NCBI RefSeq assembly: GCF_015461845.1
Contig: NZ_JACOPW010000003.1
Span: 124,001-188,000, forward strand
From: Pseudomonas mucoides
GTDB lineage: Bacteria; Pseudomonadota; Gammaproteobacteria; Pseudomonadales; Pseudomonadaceae
Direction: 5' to 3'
Length of the DNA: 64,000 bases
The notes below the pieces were generated by a model. It was given only the letters and a program-made list of their open reading frames with translations. It did not search any database and was not told the origin of the DNA. Every line of letters begins with the position of its first letter. The first letter of the stretch is position 1. This document shows positions 1 through 8,532 of the stretch, piece after piece. The position numbers were made by a program, and so were the translations under genes.

Positions 1-1
1 C

Positions 2-304
2 ATGGACGCGTCGGTGTTGGTTCGTTACGAAATGGTCCTGCGCGACCCGCAGAAGCACTGGGACGAGTATCTGGATGCCCAGCGCGACAAGATTCGTCGC
101 GGGTTGGCATTGCTCGAAAAAGACGCGATTGCCGAGCTGACCAGCCATTTCGATGTGGCGGCGATCAGCGTGGCCTGTGCGCTGGGCTACATCGACTTGC
201 GCCATCCGGATCTGGAATGGCGCGAGGCGAATCCGCAGTTGGCGGCGTGGTATTTCGAGGTAAGTCAGCGGCCTTCGATGTTGGCGACGATGCCTAAGGT
301 TTAG
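2..304 (+). CDS. Glutathione S-transferase, C-terminal part (5' end outside window)
   Basis: The reading frame is open from the first bases and ends at a TAG at 302-304, giving the last ~100 residues of a glutathione S-transferase. The helical C-terminal domain is visible (HFDVAAISVACALGYIDLRH, then the typical NPQLAAWYFEVSQRPS ending). The N-terminal thioredoxin-like glutathione-binding domain lies upstream of the window, so the in-frame ATG at base 2 is probably internal. Substrate unknown. The gene points towards creD and is separated from it by a REP pair. Confidence 0.8.
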   Translation: MDASVLVRYEMVLRDPQKHWDEYLDAQRDKIRRGLALLEKDAIAELTSHFDVAAISVACALGYIDLRHPDLEWREANPQLAAWYFEVSQRPSMLATMPKV

Positions 305-327
305 ATTTTCGCTGACTGCACTGGCCT

Positions 328-424
328 CATCGCGAGCAAGCTCGCTCCCACATTTGTTCTTTGGTGTGCGCAGATTTTGTGTTAACTGGAGATCCCCTGT
401 GGGAGCGAGCTTGCTCGCGATGGC
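328..424. repeat. REP doublet (REPIN)
   Basis: Two inverted Pseudomonas REP units: CATCGCGAGCAAGCTCGCTC at 328 and its complement at 399-424, about 45 bases apart. It sits in the convergent gap between the transferase and creD and may act as an mRNA 3' boundary. Confidence 0.85.
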
Positions 425-514
425 ACCACACCGAATCCACCGGAAACAGCTCAAAAATCAGCGTCGCCAATACCTCCCCTTCACGCTGATCCTCACGCAA
501 CCCAATCGACCGGC

Positions 515-1885
515 TCATTCCACCGCCCCCAGATCAAACACCATCGGCTTGGCGCTTTTCTGCCCGATCCCGTACCAGTCCAGCTTGCGGGTCAGCACCA
601 TGAACACCCCGAGCAACCCGAACAGCAACAACGAGCCCATCAGCAACGCGTAATCCTCGGCACTCAGCAAGCCATAGAGCAAGCCGTACAACGCCGCCAA
701 CCCCGCCGAAAAACTCAAGCCATGGCGCACGCTGCGCAGCACATGGCAGACATAGAACCCGATCAACAACACACAGCCCGCCGACGACAACAGATACGCC
801 AGGGCAAAACCAATGTGCTCGGACAGCGACAGCAACAACAGATAGAAGAACGCCAAAGCCACGCCGACCAACGCGTATTGCACCGGGTGCACCGCCAGGC
901 TTTTCAGCACTTCGAACAGGAAGAACCCAGCGAAGGTCAGGACGATAAACAGCAAGGCGTATTTGATCGCCCGATCACTCTTCAGATATTGATCCACCGG
1001 ATCGATAAAGCTCACGCCGAAACTGCGCCCGTTGTACGCCTCGCAACCACCGCCGGACACACAACTGCTCAGCGCTTCTTGCAGGTTGGTGGAGAAAAAC
1101 GAGGTCTGCCAGTTGGCCGTAAAACCTTGATCGGTGACTTCACGCTGGGCCGGCAGGTAGTTGCCGATAAAGCTCGGATGCGGCCAGTTCGCGCTCAGCG
1201 AGACTTTGCTGGTCTTGCCCACCGGCAAAATTTGCAACTGCCCGGTGCCCTGCAACCGCAGGTCAAAACCGAAGGCCAGTTCCGTGACTCGTTTAGTGTC
1301 CAAAGCCGGTAGCGTCACGTGTACGCCTTCACCCAGCCAACCCACCTGACTGCCCGGAACGAAGTCCAGCGTCTGGCCATTCAGGTCCAGCTTCAACGCA
1401 TTTTCGATGCCACGAATGTCGCTGATACCCACCGCCAGGAACGGCTGGTCGAACCGGTAATCCGCGAAGTCTTCCTTGATGCCCCATTGCGCCGGCACCG
1501 AGAAATGCCCGCTGATGTGGTTTTCCGCGTGGAACAGGCGCGCCTCGTAAATGCCTCGCGAGCGCAGCTCGGTCTGGATCTGGCCATCGAGCTCGAAACG
1601 CTCTGGCAGGAAGTACAAACGACCGCGCTCTTCGCCGATGTCCTGGTAGCGCTGGTTGGTTTTCTCGTTGAGCTTCCAGGTGCGCACCACTTTGCGATAC
1701 GGCACCACCATCAGCGGGCCGCTCAGTTGCTGGCTGAAGCTGGCGCTGCGGGCGATGTCTTCGAGTACACCGTCACGCCGTTGCTGGCGGTCCTGGATGA
1801 GGCCGTTGATCATCAAGAGCGGAATCAGTAGCAACAAAATCAGAAGGGCAATGGCCCCGAGTTTTAGGGTCAGGCTGCGGTTCAT
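515..1885 (-). CDS. creD: Inner membrane protein CreD
   Basis: A 456-residue integral membrane protein. It has an N-terminal membrane anchor (ALLILLLLIPLLMINGLI), a large periplasmic part of about 280 residues, and a cluster of roughly five membrane segments at the C terminus. Length and architecture match CreD, the effector-like member of the CreBC regulon, linked in Pseudomonas to beta-lactam response and envelope homeostasis; its biochemical role is not known. It lies downstream of creC in the same direction after a 134-base gap. That gap holds a candidate cre-tag and a hairpin that pairs with the ribosome-binding site GGGAGAG, so both transcription and translation may be separately controlled. 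Confidence 0.9.
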   Translation of the reverse strand: MNRSLTLKLGAIALLILLLLIPLLMINGLIQDRQQRRDGVLEDIARSASFSQQLSGPLMVVPYRKVVRTWKLNEKTNQRYQDIGEERGRLYFLPERFELDGQIQTELRSRGIYEARLFHAENHISGHFSVPAQWGIKEDFADYRFDQPFLAVGISDIRGIENALKLDLNGQTLDFVPGSQVGWLGEGVHVTLPALDTKRVTELAFGFDLRLQGTGQLQILPVGKTSKVSLSANWPHPSFIGNYLPAQREVTDQGFTANWQTSFFSTNLQEALSSCVSGGGCEAYNGRSFGVSFIDPVDQYLKSDRAIKYALLFIVLTFAGFFLFEVLKSLAVHPVQYALVGVALAFFYLLLLSLSEHIGFALAYLLSSAGCVLLIGFYVCHVLRSVRHGLSFSAGLAALYGLLYGLLSAEDYALLMGSLLLFGLLGVFMVLTRKLDWYGIGQKSAKPMVFDLGAVE

Positions 1886-1887
1886 GG

Positions 1888-1915
1888 GACTCTCCCTGTT
1901 TGGATGGGGAGAGTC
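1888..1915 (-). promoter_or_regulatory. Hairpin sequestering the creD ribosome-binding site
   Basis: In the creD mRNA, GACTCTCCC (complement of 1907-1915) pairs perfectly over nine bases with GGGAGAGTC (complement of 1888-1896) across a 10-base loop. The second arm contains the Shine-Dalgarno sequence and ends two bases before the ATG, so the folded form should block initiation. The pairing is seen directly; the regulatory effect is inferred. Confidence 0.5.
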
Positions 1916-1949
1916 TGGGAGGGCTGTGTGGGGGATTTATGGGGGGAAT

Positions 1950-1965
1950 GTGGAGATTATGTGGA
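1950..1965 (-). promoter_or_regulatory. Candidate cre-tag (CreB site) upstream of creD
   Basis: On the creD strand the sequence reads TCCAC-N6-TCCAC, a direct repeat with the exact 6-base spacing of the CreB box TTCAC-N6-TTCAC, each half differing by one base. It lies about 65 bases upstream of the creD ATG, a suitable place for activation by phosphorylated CreB. Confidence 0.45.
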
Positions 1966-1980
1966 GACTGCACCGCCCCC

Positions 1981-2006
1981 TGTGGGAGCGAGCCTGCTCG
2001 CGATGG
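1981..2006. repeat. Single REP unit
   Basis: One unpaired REP unit (TGTGGGAGCGAGCCTGCTCG) in the creC-creD gap, just after the creC stop codon. Confidence 0.8.
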
Positions 2007-2019
2007 CAACGACTCGGTC

Positions 2020-3438
2020 CTAAACCAGGCGCAACCTGACCTCAACACCACCTTCGACATTGCCAATGCTCAATGTCCCGCCATGCAACTGGACCACTTC
2101 TTCGACAAAATTAAGCCCCAGCCCAGTGCTTTTGCGACCACTGTCCGGACGCGGCAATGAGTAAAACCGCTCGCTCAGACGCGGCAAGGCATAGTCAGGA
2201 ATCGCCTCCGCCTGGTTAAACAGCCTGAACTCAATCTGCTCCCCAATTCGCTCGGCGCTAAAACGCAGCACACCCTGAACCGGGGTGAAATCCAGCGCAT
2301 TCTCCAACAAATTCCCCAACGCCTGACGCAACAGAAACGGCTCACCGGTTAGCGTCAGGTCCGCCGAAATCCGTTGCTCCACACGCAACTGCTTACCCTC
2401 GATCCGAGCCGCCTGAGCCTTCAACACTTCATCCACCAACCCGGCCAACGGCACCGCTACCCGTTCCTCCAGACCTTGCCGCTGTTCGACTTGAGCCAGG
2501 TTCAGCAGCCGCTCAATCAACTGCTGCATCCGCACACTTTCGCTATCGATATTGCTGACGAACCGCTGCTGCTGCGCCAACGGCATCTCGCCTTGCAGCA
2601 ATTCCGCCGCCCCGCGAATCGCCGCCAACGGGCTCTTCAACTCATGGGTCAGCGTGTGCACATAACGCTCGACGTAGGCCTTGCCTTCGAGCTGCGTGCG
2701 CATGTGCTCCACCGCTGTCGCCAGTTGCTCCAGCTCACCGCCGCGATAATGCGGCACCTCGACCCGACGGCCGTCACTCACCGCTTGCGCATACGCGGTC
2801 AACCGGCGCAGTGCCGCGCTCAACCACCATGACAACAACGCTCCGAACAACAGACCAAGACCGATCAACCCGGCGCCATAGGCCAGCAATCTTCGTTCGG
2901 TGCGATCGACGTAAGGCTGCAACGAGCTGTTGGGCTTGGCCACGGTGACCACGCCGATGATCTGGCCGTTGTCGCGGATCGGTGCACCGACGTGCATCAC
3001 CGAAGAGTGGGCGTCGTTCGGGTCGCTACGCGTGGAGCGAGCGCCGTATTCGCCGCGCAGGGTCAGGTAAACGTCATTCCAGCGCGAGTAATCCTGCCCC
3101 ACCGCCGCCCCGCTGGAGTCCAGCACCACGATGCCTTTGGCGTCGGTGACGTAGATGCGGTGATTGACCTGATTCTTCGACAAGCCCCAGATGCTGGCTT
3201 TCGGTTGCCGCTCGCCGTAGGCCTTGAGCAACTCGGGCCAGCGATTCTGGTTGAGGGTCCCGGCCTTGAAGTCGTCGCGCAGGATTTCGGCCATCAGGTT
3301 GGCCGTGTCGACCAGGGTTTCTTCGGTGGACTGGCGCACACCGGGGCGGATTTCTTCCATCACGGTGTTGAGCACGAAGTAACCGGTCAGGCCGATGAAC
3401 AACACATAGACCAGAAAAATCCGGATCCCCAGCGGCAT
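2020..3438 (-). CDS. creC: Sensor histidine kinase CreC
   Basis: A 472-residue two-component sensor kinase. It has an N-terminal membrane segment (IFLVYVLFIGLTGYFVLNTV), a periplasmic sensor region of about 150 residues, a second membrane segment (LAYGAGLIGLGLLFGALLSW), a HAMP linker, an H-box with the phospho-acceptor His (THELKSPLAAIRGAAELL), and N and G boxes (LGNLLENALDFTP; KSTGLGLNFVEEV). The ATG at 3438 overlaps the creB stop codon by one base (TGATG), which indicates translational coupling and fixes the start, although the frame stays open further upstream inside creB. The partner is CreB. Known responses of CreBC involve carbon metabolism and, in pseudomonads, PBP4 inhibition. Confidence 0.93.
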   Translation of the reverse strand: MPLGIRIFLVYVLFIGLTGYFVLNTVMEEIRPGVRQSTEETLVDTANLMAEILRDDFKAGTLNQNRWPELLKAYGERQPKASIWGLSKNQVNHRIYVTDAKGIVVLDSSGAAVGQDYSRWNDVYLTLRGEYGARSTRSDPNDAHSSVMHVGAPIRDNGQIIGVVTVAKPNSSLQPYVDRTERRLLAYGAGLIGLGLLFGALLSWWLSAALRRLTAYAQAVSDGRRVEVPHYRGGELEQLATAVEHMRTQLEGKAYVERYVHTLTHELKSPLAAIRGAAELLQGEMPLAQQQRFVSNIDSESVRMQQLIERLLNLAQVEQRQGLEERVAVPLAGLVDEVLKAQAARIEGKQLRVEQRISADLTLTGEPFLLRQALGNLLENALDFTPVQGVLRFSAERIGEQIEFRLFNQAEAIPDYALPRLSERFYSLPRPDSGRKSTGLGLNFVEEVVQLHGGTLSIGNVEGGVEVRLRLV

Positions 3439-4118
3439 CAGCTGTGCCCCGGGCTGTAGCTGTAGCCGAGGCCGCGATGGGTCTGGATCGGCTCCGCGTC
3501 TGCCCGTACCAGACGCAATTTGGCGCGCACGCTCTTGATGTGGCTGTCGATGCTGCGCTCGTAACCGGCATCGGCGGCGATGCCCAGCGCATCCAGCAAT
3601 TGCTCGCGACTGAACACCCGCTCGGGTTGTTCCAGCAGGCATTGCAGCAGGCGGAATTCGTGACGGGTCAGGCTCAGCGGCTGACCGCGATAATTGATTT
3701 GCACCCGTTCGTTGTCGATCCGAAACAACGCCGATGAGGATTCGGCCACCGTCCTTGGCGCCATGCGTTTGAGAATGGCCCGGACCCGCGCGGCGACTTC
3801 CCGCGGGCTGAACGGCTTGACCACGTAATCGTCGGCACCGATTTCCAGGCCGACCACACGATCGATTTCGGCATCGCGGGCACTGAGAAAAATCACCGGC
3901 ACTTCGCTGAAACGGCGCAATTGCTTGCAGGTCTCGAAGCCGCTGATGTCGGGCAAACCAATGTCGAGAATGATCAAATCGGCTGGCATGGCACGCTGAT
4001 GATCCAGCGCTGCCGCGCCCAGGCTCAGCCAGGTCGTGGTGAAGCCTTCACCCTGTAACGCGAAAACCAGGGTGTCGGCAATCGCCGCTTCGTCTTCGAC
4101 AATCAAGATATGAGGCAT
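3438..4118 (-). CDS. creB: Response regulator CreB
   Basis: A 226-residue OmpR/PhoB-family regulator. The receiver domain (residues 1-115) has the acidic pair (VEDEAA), the phospho-acceptor Asp (LIILDIGLPD), the conserved Ser/Thr (IFLSARD) and Lys (YVVKPFSPRE). A winged-helix DNA-binding domain follows, with LTRHEFRLLQCLLEQPERVF and the recognition region RSIDSHIKSVRAKL. It is the first gene of the leftward creBCD unit and is translationally coupled to creC. Ribosome-binding site CAGGACGCC precedes the ATG. Confidence 0.93.
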   Translation of the reverse strand: MPHILIVEDEAAIADTLVFALQGEGFTTTWLSLGAAALDHQRAMPADLIILDIGLPDISGFETCKQLRRFSEVPVIFLSARDAEIDRVVGLEIGADDYVVKPFSPREVAARVRAILKRMAPRTVAESSSALFRIDNERVQINYRGQPLSLTRHEFRLLQCLLEQPERVFSREQLLDALGIAADAGYERSIDSHIKSVRAKLRLVRADAEPIQTHRGLGYSYSPGHS

Positions 4119-4192
4119 GGCGTCCTGGCCCGGTTATGAAGTGGGCGAACGGTGCCCCAAGGCTCACGTCACGTCAATGAGACCACTTGAAT

Positions 4193-4714
4193 TCAGCAAT
4201 CGGGTTTGTCGGCGGTAAAACGGCGTGCCGGGTTCACCGCCGCGCCGAATTCACGCAAGGCTTTGGCGCCGATCAGCAAAGGGTAGTTGAAGCTGCTGCG
4301 GTCGGTCAGGTTGACCTCGACGGTGCGCTTGACGTTGCCCAGGCACAGCTCCAGATCGACCACCGGACGCTTGGTGGGCTCGGTCGCCTCCTTGTCATCG
4401 TCCTCTTCTTCGGAACGGGTCTTGATCTTGCTGATCCGCGCGACCTTGTGTTCGTAGACCTTGTTGCTGGCGTCCTTGGTGGCAAGGCGAAAACGTACCC
4501 AGTCTTCGCCGTCGCGGGTGAAGGTTTCGATGTCCTTGGCCGACAGCGACGCGGTCAGGGCACCGGTGTCCATCTTGGCCTTGAGCACTTCGCCGCCGAT
4601 TTCCGGCAGTGCGATGTATTCGTAACGCCCGTACAGGGTCGGCTCGGCGGCCAGGACTGGCAGGGCCATCAGGGAAAGCAGTGCGAGGATCGATTTCACG
4701 TAATGGGCATCCAT
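4193..4714 (-). CDS. Exported retropepsin-like protein (PF05618, 'ATP-dependent zinc protease' family)
   Basis: A 173-residue protein with a signal peptide (SILALLSLMALPVLAAEP). The mature part has the PF05618 pattern: YIALPEIGGEVLKAKMDTGA with a D-T-G motif like retropepsins, and the family's C-terminal motif FNYPLLIGAKALREF. An acidic insert of about 12 residues (SEEEDDDKEATEP) sits in the middle. The family is often annotated as ATP-dependent zinc protease, but the DTG motif favours an aspartic peptidase fold; substrates are unknown. The start is uncertain: the ATG at 4714 lacks a clear Shine-Dalgarno sequence and a GTG at 4699 would shorten the protein by five residues. Confidence 0.75.
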   Translation of the reverse strand: MDAHYVKSILALLSLMALPVLAAEPTLYGRYEYIALPEIGGEVLKAKMDTGALTASLSAKDIETFTRDGEDWVRFRLATKDASNKVYEHKVARISKIKTRSEEEDDDKEATEPTKRPVVDLELCLGNVKRTVEVNLTDRSSFNYPLLIGAKALREFGAAVNPARRFTADKPDC

Positions 4715-4890
4715 AAGGAGTGGGCAGCGGGATTTTAGACCGTTGTCGAGTAGATCGTTCCCACGCTCTGCGTGGGAGCGAGCGTGTCGCAAGATTAACG
4801 CCCCAAAGGTGAAACATTCGTCACCCCCGATTTGGCCTCCCGCCCGAAGCTGCTTATCATGGCGCGCCCACATGATCCCAAGAGTTACTT

Positions 4891-5778
4891 ATGCGCCGCC
4901 TGCTCACCGGCTGTTTCGTCACCCTGCTGCTGTTGCTCAACACCCTGGTCCTGATCGGGCCGCTGATGGTATTTGCCCTGCTCAAACTGGTCCTGCCCGG
5001 TCGCTATCGCGACTACGCCTCATGGGCCGTGATGTGGATCGCCGAGACCTGGGCCGAGATCGACAAACTGATCTTCCGTCTATGCATCCCGACCCGCTGG
5101 GACATCCGCGGCGGCGAAGGCCTGCGCGTCGACACGTCTTACCTGGTGATCAGCAACCATCAATCCTGGGTTGATATCCCGGCGTTGATCCAGACCCTCA
5201 ACCGGCGCACGCCGTTCTTCAAGTTCTTCCTCAAGAAAGAGCTGATCTGGGTGCCGTTCCTGGGGTTGGCATGGTGGGCGCTGGATTACCCGTTCATGAA
5301 GCGTTACACCAAGGCCTACCTGGCCAGGCACCCGGAGTTGGCCGGCAAGGATCTGGAGATCACCAAAGCGGCGTGCGAGCTGTTCAAGCGTCAGCCGGTG
5401 ACGGTGGTCAACTACCTCGAAGGCACTCGCTACACCGCCGCGAAAAGCGCCCAGCAGCAATCACCCTTCACTCACCTGCTTCGGCCCAAGGCAGGCGGCG
5501 TGGCGTTTGTGCTGGCGGCATTGGGCGAACAGCTGGATGCCGTGCTCGATGTGACGGTGGTGTATCCGCAACAGGCGATTCCGGGGTTCTGGGATTTGAT
5601 CAGCGGTAATGTGCCGAGGGTCATCATCGACATCAAGACCCGCGAACTAGACCCCGCGCTGTGGCAAGGCGATTACGAAAACGATCCGCTGTTTCGCGAA
5701 AAAATCCAGAACTGGGTCAACCAGCTCTGGATCGAAAAAGACCAGCGTATCGACGCATTGCGCGCCGAGCGCCGTTGA
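4891..5778 (+). CDS. PlsC-type 1-acyl-glycerol-3-phosphate acyltransferase (YihG-like)
   Basis: A 295-residue membrane-associated acyltransferase. An N-terminal membrane helix (LLTGCFVTLLLLLNTLVLIG) precedes the catalytic motif H-x4-D (SNHQSWVDIP). Further blocks include FFLKKELIWVPFLGLAWW and the phosphate-binding motif NYLEGTRYT. The family acylates lysophosphatidic acid or related lipids in the inner membrane; the arrangement most resembles YihG, a PlsC paralogue that tunes fatty-acid composition. The gene stands alone; the downstream DUF2780 gene is convergent and starts one base after its stop codon. Confidence 0.87.
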   Translation: MRRLLTGCFVTLLLLLNTLVLIGPLMVFALLKLVLPGRYRDYASWAVMWIAETWAEIDKLIFRLCIPTRWDIRGGEGLRVDTSYLVISNHQSWVDIPALIQTLNRRTPFFKFFLKKELIWVPFLGLAWWALDYPFMKRYTKAYLARHPELAGKDLEITKAACELFKRQPVTVVNYLEGTRYTAAKSAQQQSPFTHLLRPKAGGVAFVLAALGEQLDAVLDVTVVYPQQAIPGFWDLISGNVPRVIIDIKTRELDPALWQGDYENDPLFREKIQNWVNQLWIEKDQRIDALRAERR

Positions 5779-5779
5779 A

Positions 5780-6334
5780 TCAACTGCCGGTGCCAGCGCC
5801 CCAGATCCCGCCCAGGCTTTCCAGCAACGAGCCACCAACGCCCTGCTGACCGAGGTATTGCAACAGCACCGGGGCAAACTGGCCGATCATGCCGCTGTCC
5901 ATGCCCAACTCGCTAAAAGCGTTGTTCAGATCATTGGTGTTCTTCACGGCACCCAAGGCATTGTCCAGACCGGCCGCCTTGCCGGAAGACCCAAGCAGGC
6001 CGGCCAGCGCGCCCAGCTCACCGCCGCCGGACAACTTGTCGATGCCCGGAACGCTTTTGGCCAGTTCCGAGTAATCGGTCGAGCTCAACTGATTCTTCGC
6101 CAGCCCCAGCATCGCCCCAGTCCCGCCGACGGCCTGTTGTGGTGTCACGTTCAATTGGCTGAGCGCGCTCAACAAACCGGCCGTTTCTGAAGTCGGCGCC
6201 GCGGCGGCGGCTGTATTACCGCCCTGCATGCTTGAGGCCGCTTTAGTCACGTCGTCCAGGCTGAAGCCTGCGAAGACCGGGCTGGCCGCAAGGGTCATCA
6301 GCGAAGCCAGTGCAAAACCGCGTGAAATCTTCAT
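5780..6334 (-). CDS. DUF2780 secreted protein
   Basis: A 184-residue exported protein of low sequence complexity, rich in Gly, Ala, Ser and Leu. A signal peptide ends near ASPVFAGFSL. The body contains helical repeats with SALSQLNVTPQQAVGGTGAM and SELAKSVPGIDKLSGG, characteristic of DUF2780. Function is unknown. The ATG at 6334 is chosen because AGAGGA lies nine bases upstream and because the signal peptide starts there. Confidence 0.8.
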   Translation of the reverse strand: MKISRGFALASLMTLAASPVFAGFSLDDVTKAASSMQGGNTAAAAAPTSETAGLLSALSQLNVTPQQAVGGTGAMLGLAKNQLSSTDYSELAKSVPGIDKLSGGGELGALAGLLGSSGKAAGLDNALGAVKNTNDLNNAFSELGMDSGMIGQFAPVLLQYLGQQGVGGSLLESLGGIWGAGTGS

Positions 6335-6795
6335 CCAGACATCCTCTTGTGCCATGAAAACCGCCTGTGAGCGGACGGGAAAACTGCCGGTTTGACCGGG
6401 GTTTTGGCGGTGTTGTTCCTGCTGGCGTTGCCATTTTTTTCGCTGTAACTAAGCAAGACCAGTAGCAATGAAAACATCAATGTCTGTCTCAAATTATAAA
6501 AAGGTTATTTATTACGCCGAACCTTCATAAAAAACTGTTAGATCTGACAGTAGCCAACCACCATCGCACAACTTAATCTCCCAGTTGCAGGGGATACCGT
6601 AACGTATGACATCGTCCCAGGTGATAACGGCCGGTACTACGCGACAAACATTCAAATAGTTAGACGCAAAAAACCCAATTAACTTGAGTTAGCTCTGACA
6701 GTCGGCACTTAGCTACCTGCCTATAACTTCACAACTCCACAGCACTCAACATTACTTGTGTGCCGCATGGACATTAAACACACAAGGAGAGCGTT
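6335..6795. other. Non-coding, AT-rich gap
   Basis: This 461-base stretch between divergent genes is visibly richer in A and T than its surroundings, especially 6460-6560 and 6640-6790. No convincing gene, hairpin terminator or repeat was seen. It must hold the promoters of both neighbours. Its composition matches the following small gene, so the two may have arrived together by transfer. Confidence 0.5.
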
Positions 6796-7179
6796 TTGCG
6801 CACAACTATTATTTCAAGCACCTTTGCGATTCTGACCATCAGCAACTTCGCCTACGCAGACACCTGTCCTGATCCATCAACTTTCAAACAGGCAGACAAC
6901 GTTTTTACCGCAAAAGACAAGTCGGGCCGGATCTGGAAAGGTGAGTACTGGCAGACCGAAGCCCCCTCTTTCAGCTTCGAAAGCGCGGCCTACATCACCG
7001 AAGACGAAGGCGAGGACGGCCTCCCCATAACCGTCAGTCAAATGAGCTGTCGCTACGGGAAAATAGCGATGGTTCTCGATAATGTGAAAGATTGGAAGCC
7101 AGCACCTGGAGTTTGGGACAAATCAAATCACTGCACGAAGTCCATCAGCGAGTGCTCATTCAACAGCAGCAATAAATAA
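6796..7179 (+). CDS. Small exported protein, DUF3757-like
   Basis: A 127-residue protein with a signal peptide (ISSTFAILTISNFAYA) and a four-cysteine mature part. The order CPDPSTF, then a GRIWKGEYW block, then a C-terminal Cys pair near HCTKSISEC, resembles DUF3757 proteins of Gammaproteobacteria; this is from memory and moderate. It uses a TTG start preceded six bases earlier by AAGGAG. Base composition and codon use are more AT-rich than the neighbours. Function unknown, probably periplasmic or secreted. Confidence 0.65.
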   Translation: MRTTIISSTFAILTISNFAYADTCPDPSTFKQADNVFTAKDKSGRIWKGEYWQTEAPSFSFESAAYITEDEGEDGLPITVSQMSCRYGKIAMVLDNVKDWKPAPGVWDKSNHCTKSISECSFNSSNK

Positions 7180-7205
7180 AAAAGGGCGACATCTCTGTCG
7201 CCCTT
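7172..7205 (-). terminator. Rho-independent terminator of the sox-fdhA operon
   Basis: AAGGGCGAC (7182-7190) and GTCGCCCTT (7197-7205) form a 9-bp stem with a 6-base loop. On the minus strand it is followed by a run of T (complement of AAATAAAAAA), placed directly after the fdhA stop codon. The plus-strand side lacks a strong T run but could also stop the small upstream gene. Confidence 0.8.
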
Positions 7206-7224
7206 CTCCCGTCTTGCGTAACGC

Positions 7225-8424
7225 TTACGCCGCGCTGAACAGTTTGTGCGGATCGATCACAAACTTCTTCGGCACGCCCGCATCGAACTCGCCGTAACCA
7301 CGTGGCGCGTCATCCAGGCTGATGACTTCCACGCCAACGATGTCGGCAATGTGAATGCGGTCCCACATGATCGCCTGCATCAGTTGGCGGTTGTACTTCA
7401 TCACCGGCGTCTGGCCGGTGTGGAAGCTGTGGGATTTGGCCCAGCCCAGACCAAAGCGAATGCTCAGGCTGCCCATTTTCGCGGCGGCATCTACAGCACC
7501 CGGGTCTTCAGTCACATAGAGGCCTGGAATACCGATTTTACCGGCGACACGAACCACCCCCATCAGCGAATTGAGCACGGTGGCAGGGGCCTCGTGTTTC
7601 ACGCCGTCATGGCCGTGACCGCGCGCTTCGAAGCCTACGGCGTCGACAGCGCAATCCACTTCCGGCTCGCCCAGCAGCGCAGCGATTTGTTCGTGCAGCG
7701 GCGTGTCCAGGGACAGATCGGCGATTTCGAAACCTTGCGCCTTGGCGTGGGCCAGGCGAACGGTGTTGACGTCACCGATGATCACCACTGCCGCGCCCAA
7801 CAGGCGAGCGGAAGCGGCGGCTGCCAGACCGACCGGACCGGCACCCGCGATGTACACGGTGCTGCCTGGGCCAACACCCGCCGTCACGGCGCCGTGGTAA
7901 CCGGTGGGCAGGATGTCGGAGAGGCAGGTCAGGTCGCGGATTTTTTCCATCGCGCGATCGCGATCCGGCAGTTTCAGCAGGTTGAAGTCGGCGTACGGCA
8001 CCATCGCGTATTCGGCCTGGCCGCCGGTCCAGTCGCCCATATCGACATAACCATAAGCACCGCCCGGACGGGCCGGGTTGACGCTGAGGCAGACACCGGT
8101 GTGCATCTCTTTGCAGGAACGGCAGCGCCCGCAAGCGACGTTGAACGGTACGGACACCAGATCGCCGATTTGCAGGTTTTCGACGTCGCTGCCCTTCTCG
8201 ATGACTTCGCCGGTGATCTCGTGGCCGAGCACCAGACCGGTCTGAGCGGTGGTACGGCCGCGCACCATGTGCTGGTCGGAACCACAGATGTTGGTGGAAA
8301 CCACACGCAGGATGACAGCGTGATTAATCTTCCTGCCGCGCGGGTCCTGCATTTTCGGATAGTCGATTTTCTGTATTTCGACTTTGCCATTGCCGAGATA
8401 CACCACACCACGATTGCCAGACAT
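7225..8424 (-). CDS. fdhA: Glutathione-independent formaldehyde dehydrogenase
   Basis: A 399-residue zinc-dependent medium-chain dehydrogenase, the length of the P. putida glutathione-independent enzyme. The catalytic zinc ligands are visible in STNICGSDQHMVRG and LGHEITGEV, the structural zinc cysteines in CGRCRSCKEMHTGVC, and the NAD-binding Rossmann motif in VYIAGAGPVGLAAA. It oxidises formaldehyde to formate with NAD+. As last gene of the glyA-sox-purU unit it disposes of formaldehyde from sarcosine oxidation and earlier demethylations. Ribosome-binding site GAGGTG; a REP doublet separates it from purU. Confidence 0.95.
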   Translation of the reverse strand: MSGNRGVVYLGNGKVEIQKIDYPKMQDPRGRKINHAVILRVVSTNICGSDQHMVRGRTTAQTGLVLGHEITGEVIEKGSDVENLQIGDLVSVPFNVACGRCRSCKEMHTGVCLSVNPARPGGAYGYVDMGDWTGGQAEYAMVPYADFNLLKLPDRDRAMEKIRDLTCLSDILPTGYHGAVTAGVGPGSTVYIAGAGPVGLAAAASARLLGAAVVIIGDVNTVRLAHAKAQGFEIADLSLDTPLHEQIAALLGEPEVDCAVDAVGFEARGHGHDGVKHEAPATVLNSLMGVVRVAGKIGIPGLYVTEDPGAVDAAAKMGSLSIRFGLGWAKSHSFHTGQTPVMKYNRQLMQAIMWDRIHIADIVGVEVISLDDAPRGYGEFDAGVPKKFVIDPHKLFSAA

Positions 8425-8532
8425 GCTTTCACCTCGCTGTTGTTTTTATGTAGCGGTCGCGTCGCCATGGAGCGGCGGCGCGTTGATTGCTCGGGTTATT
8501 GCCTGTGTGTCTTTGCTTTGTCTGTTGGGGCC

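Noticed and set aside
328-424. Rho-independent terminators at each REP doublet
   Set aside because: Most REP stems lack a following run of T, so I call them repeats; only three stems with T runs (7172-7205, 48224-48254, 61024-61056) are called clear terminators.
4756-4790. Palindrome GTTCCCACGCTCTGCGTGGG near the protease gene
   Set aside because: It resembles another common Pseudomonas repeat but is short and partial; not enough to call as an element.
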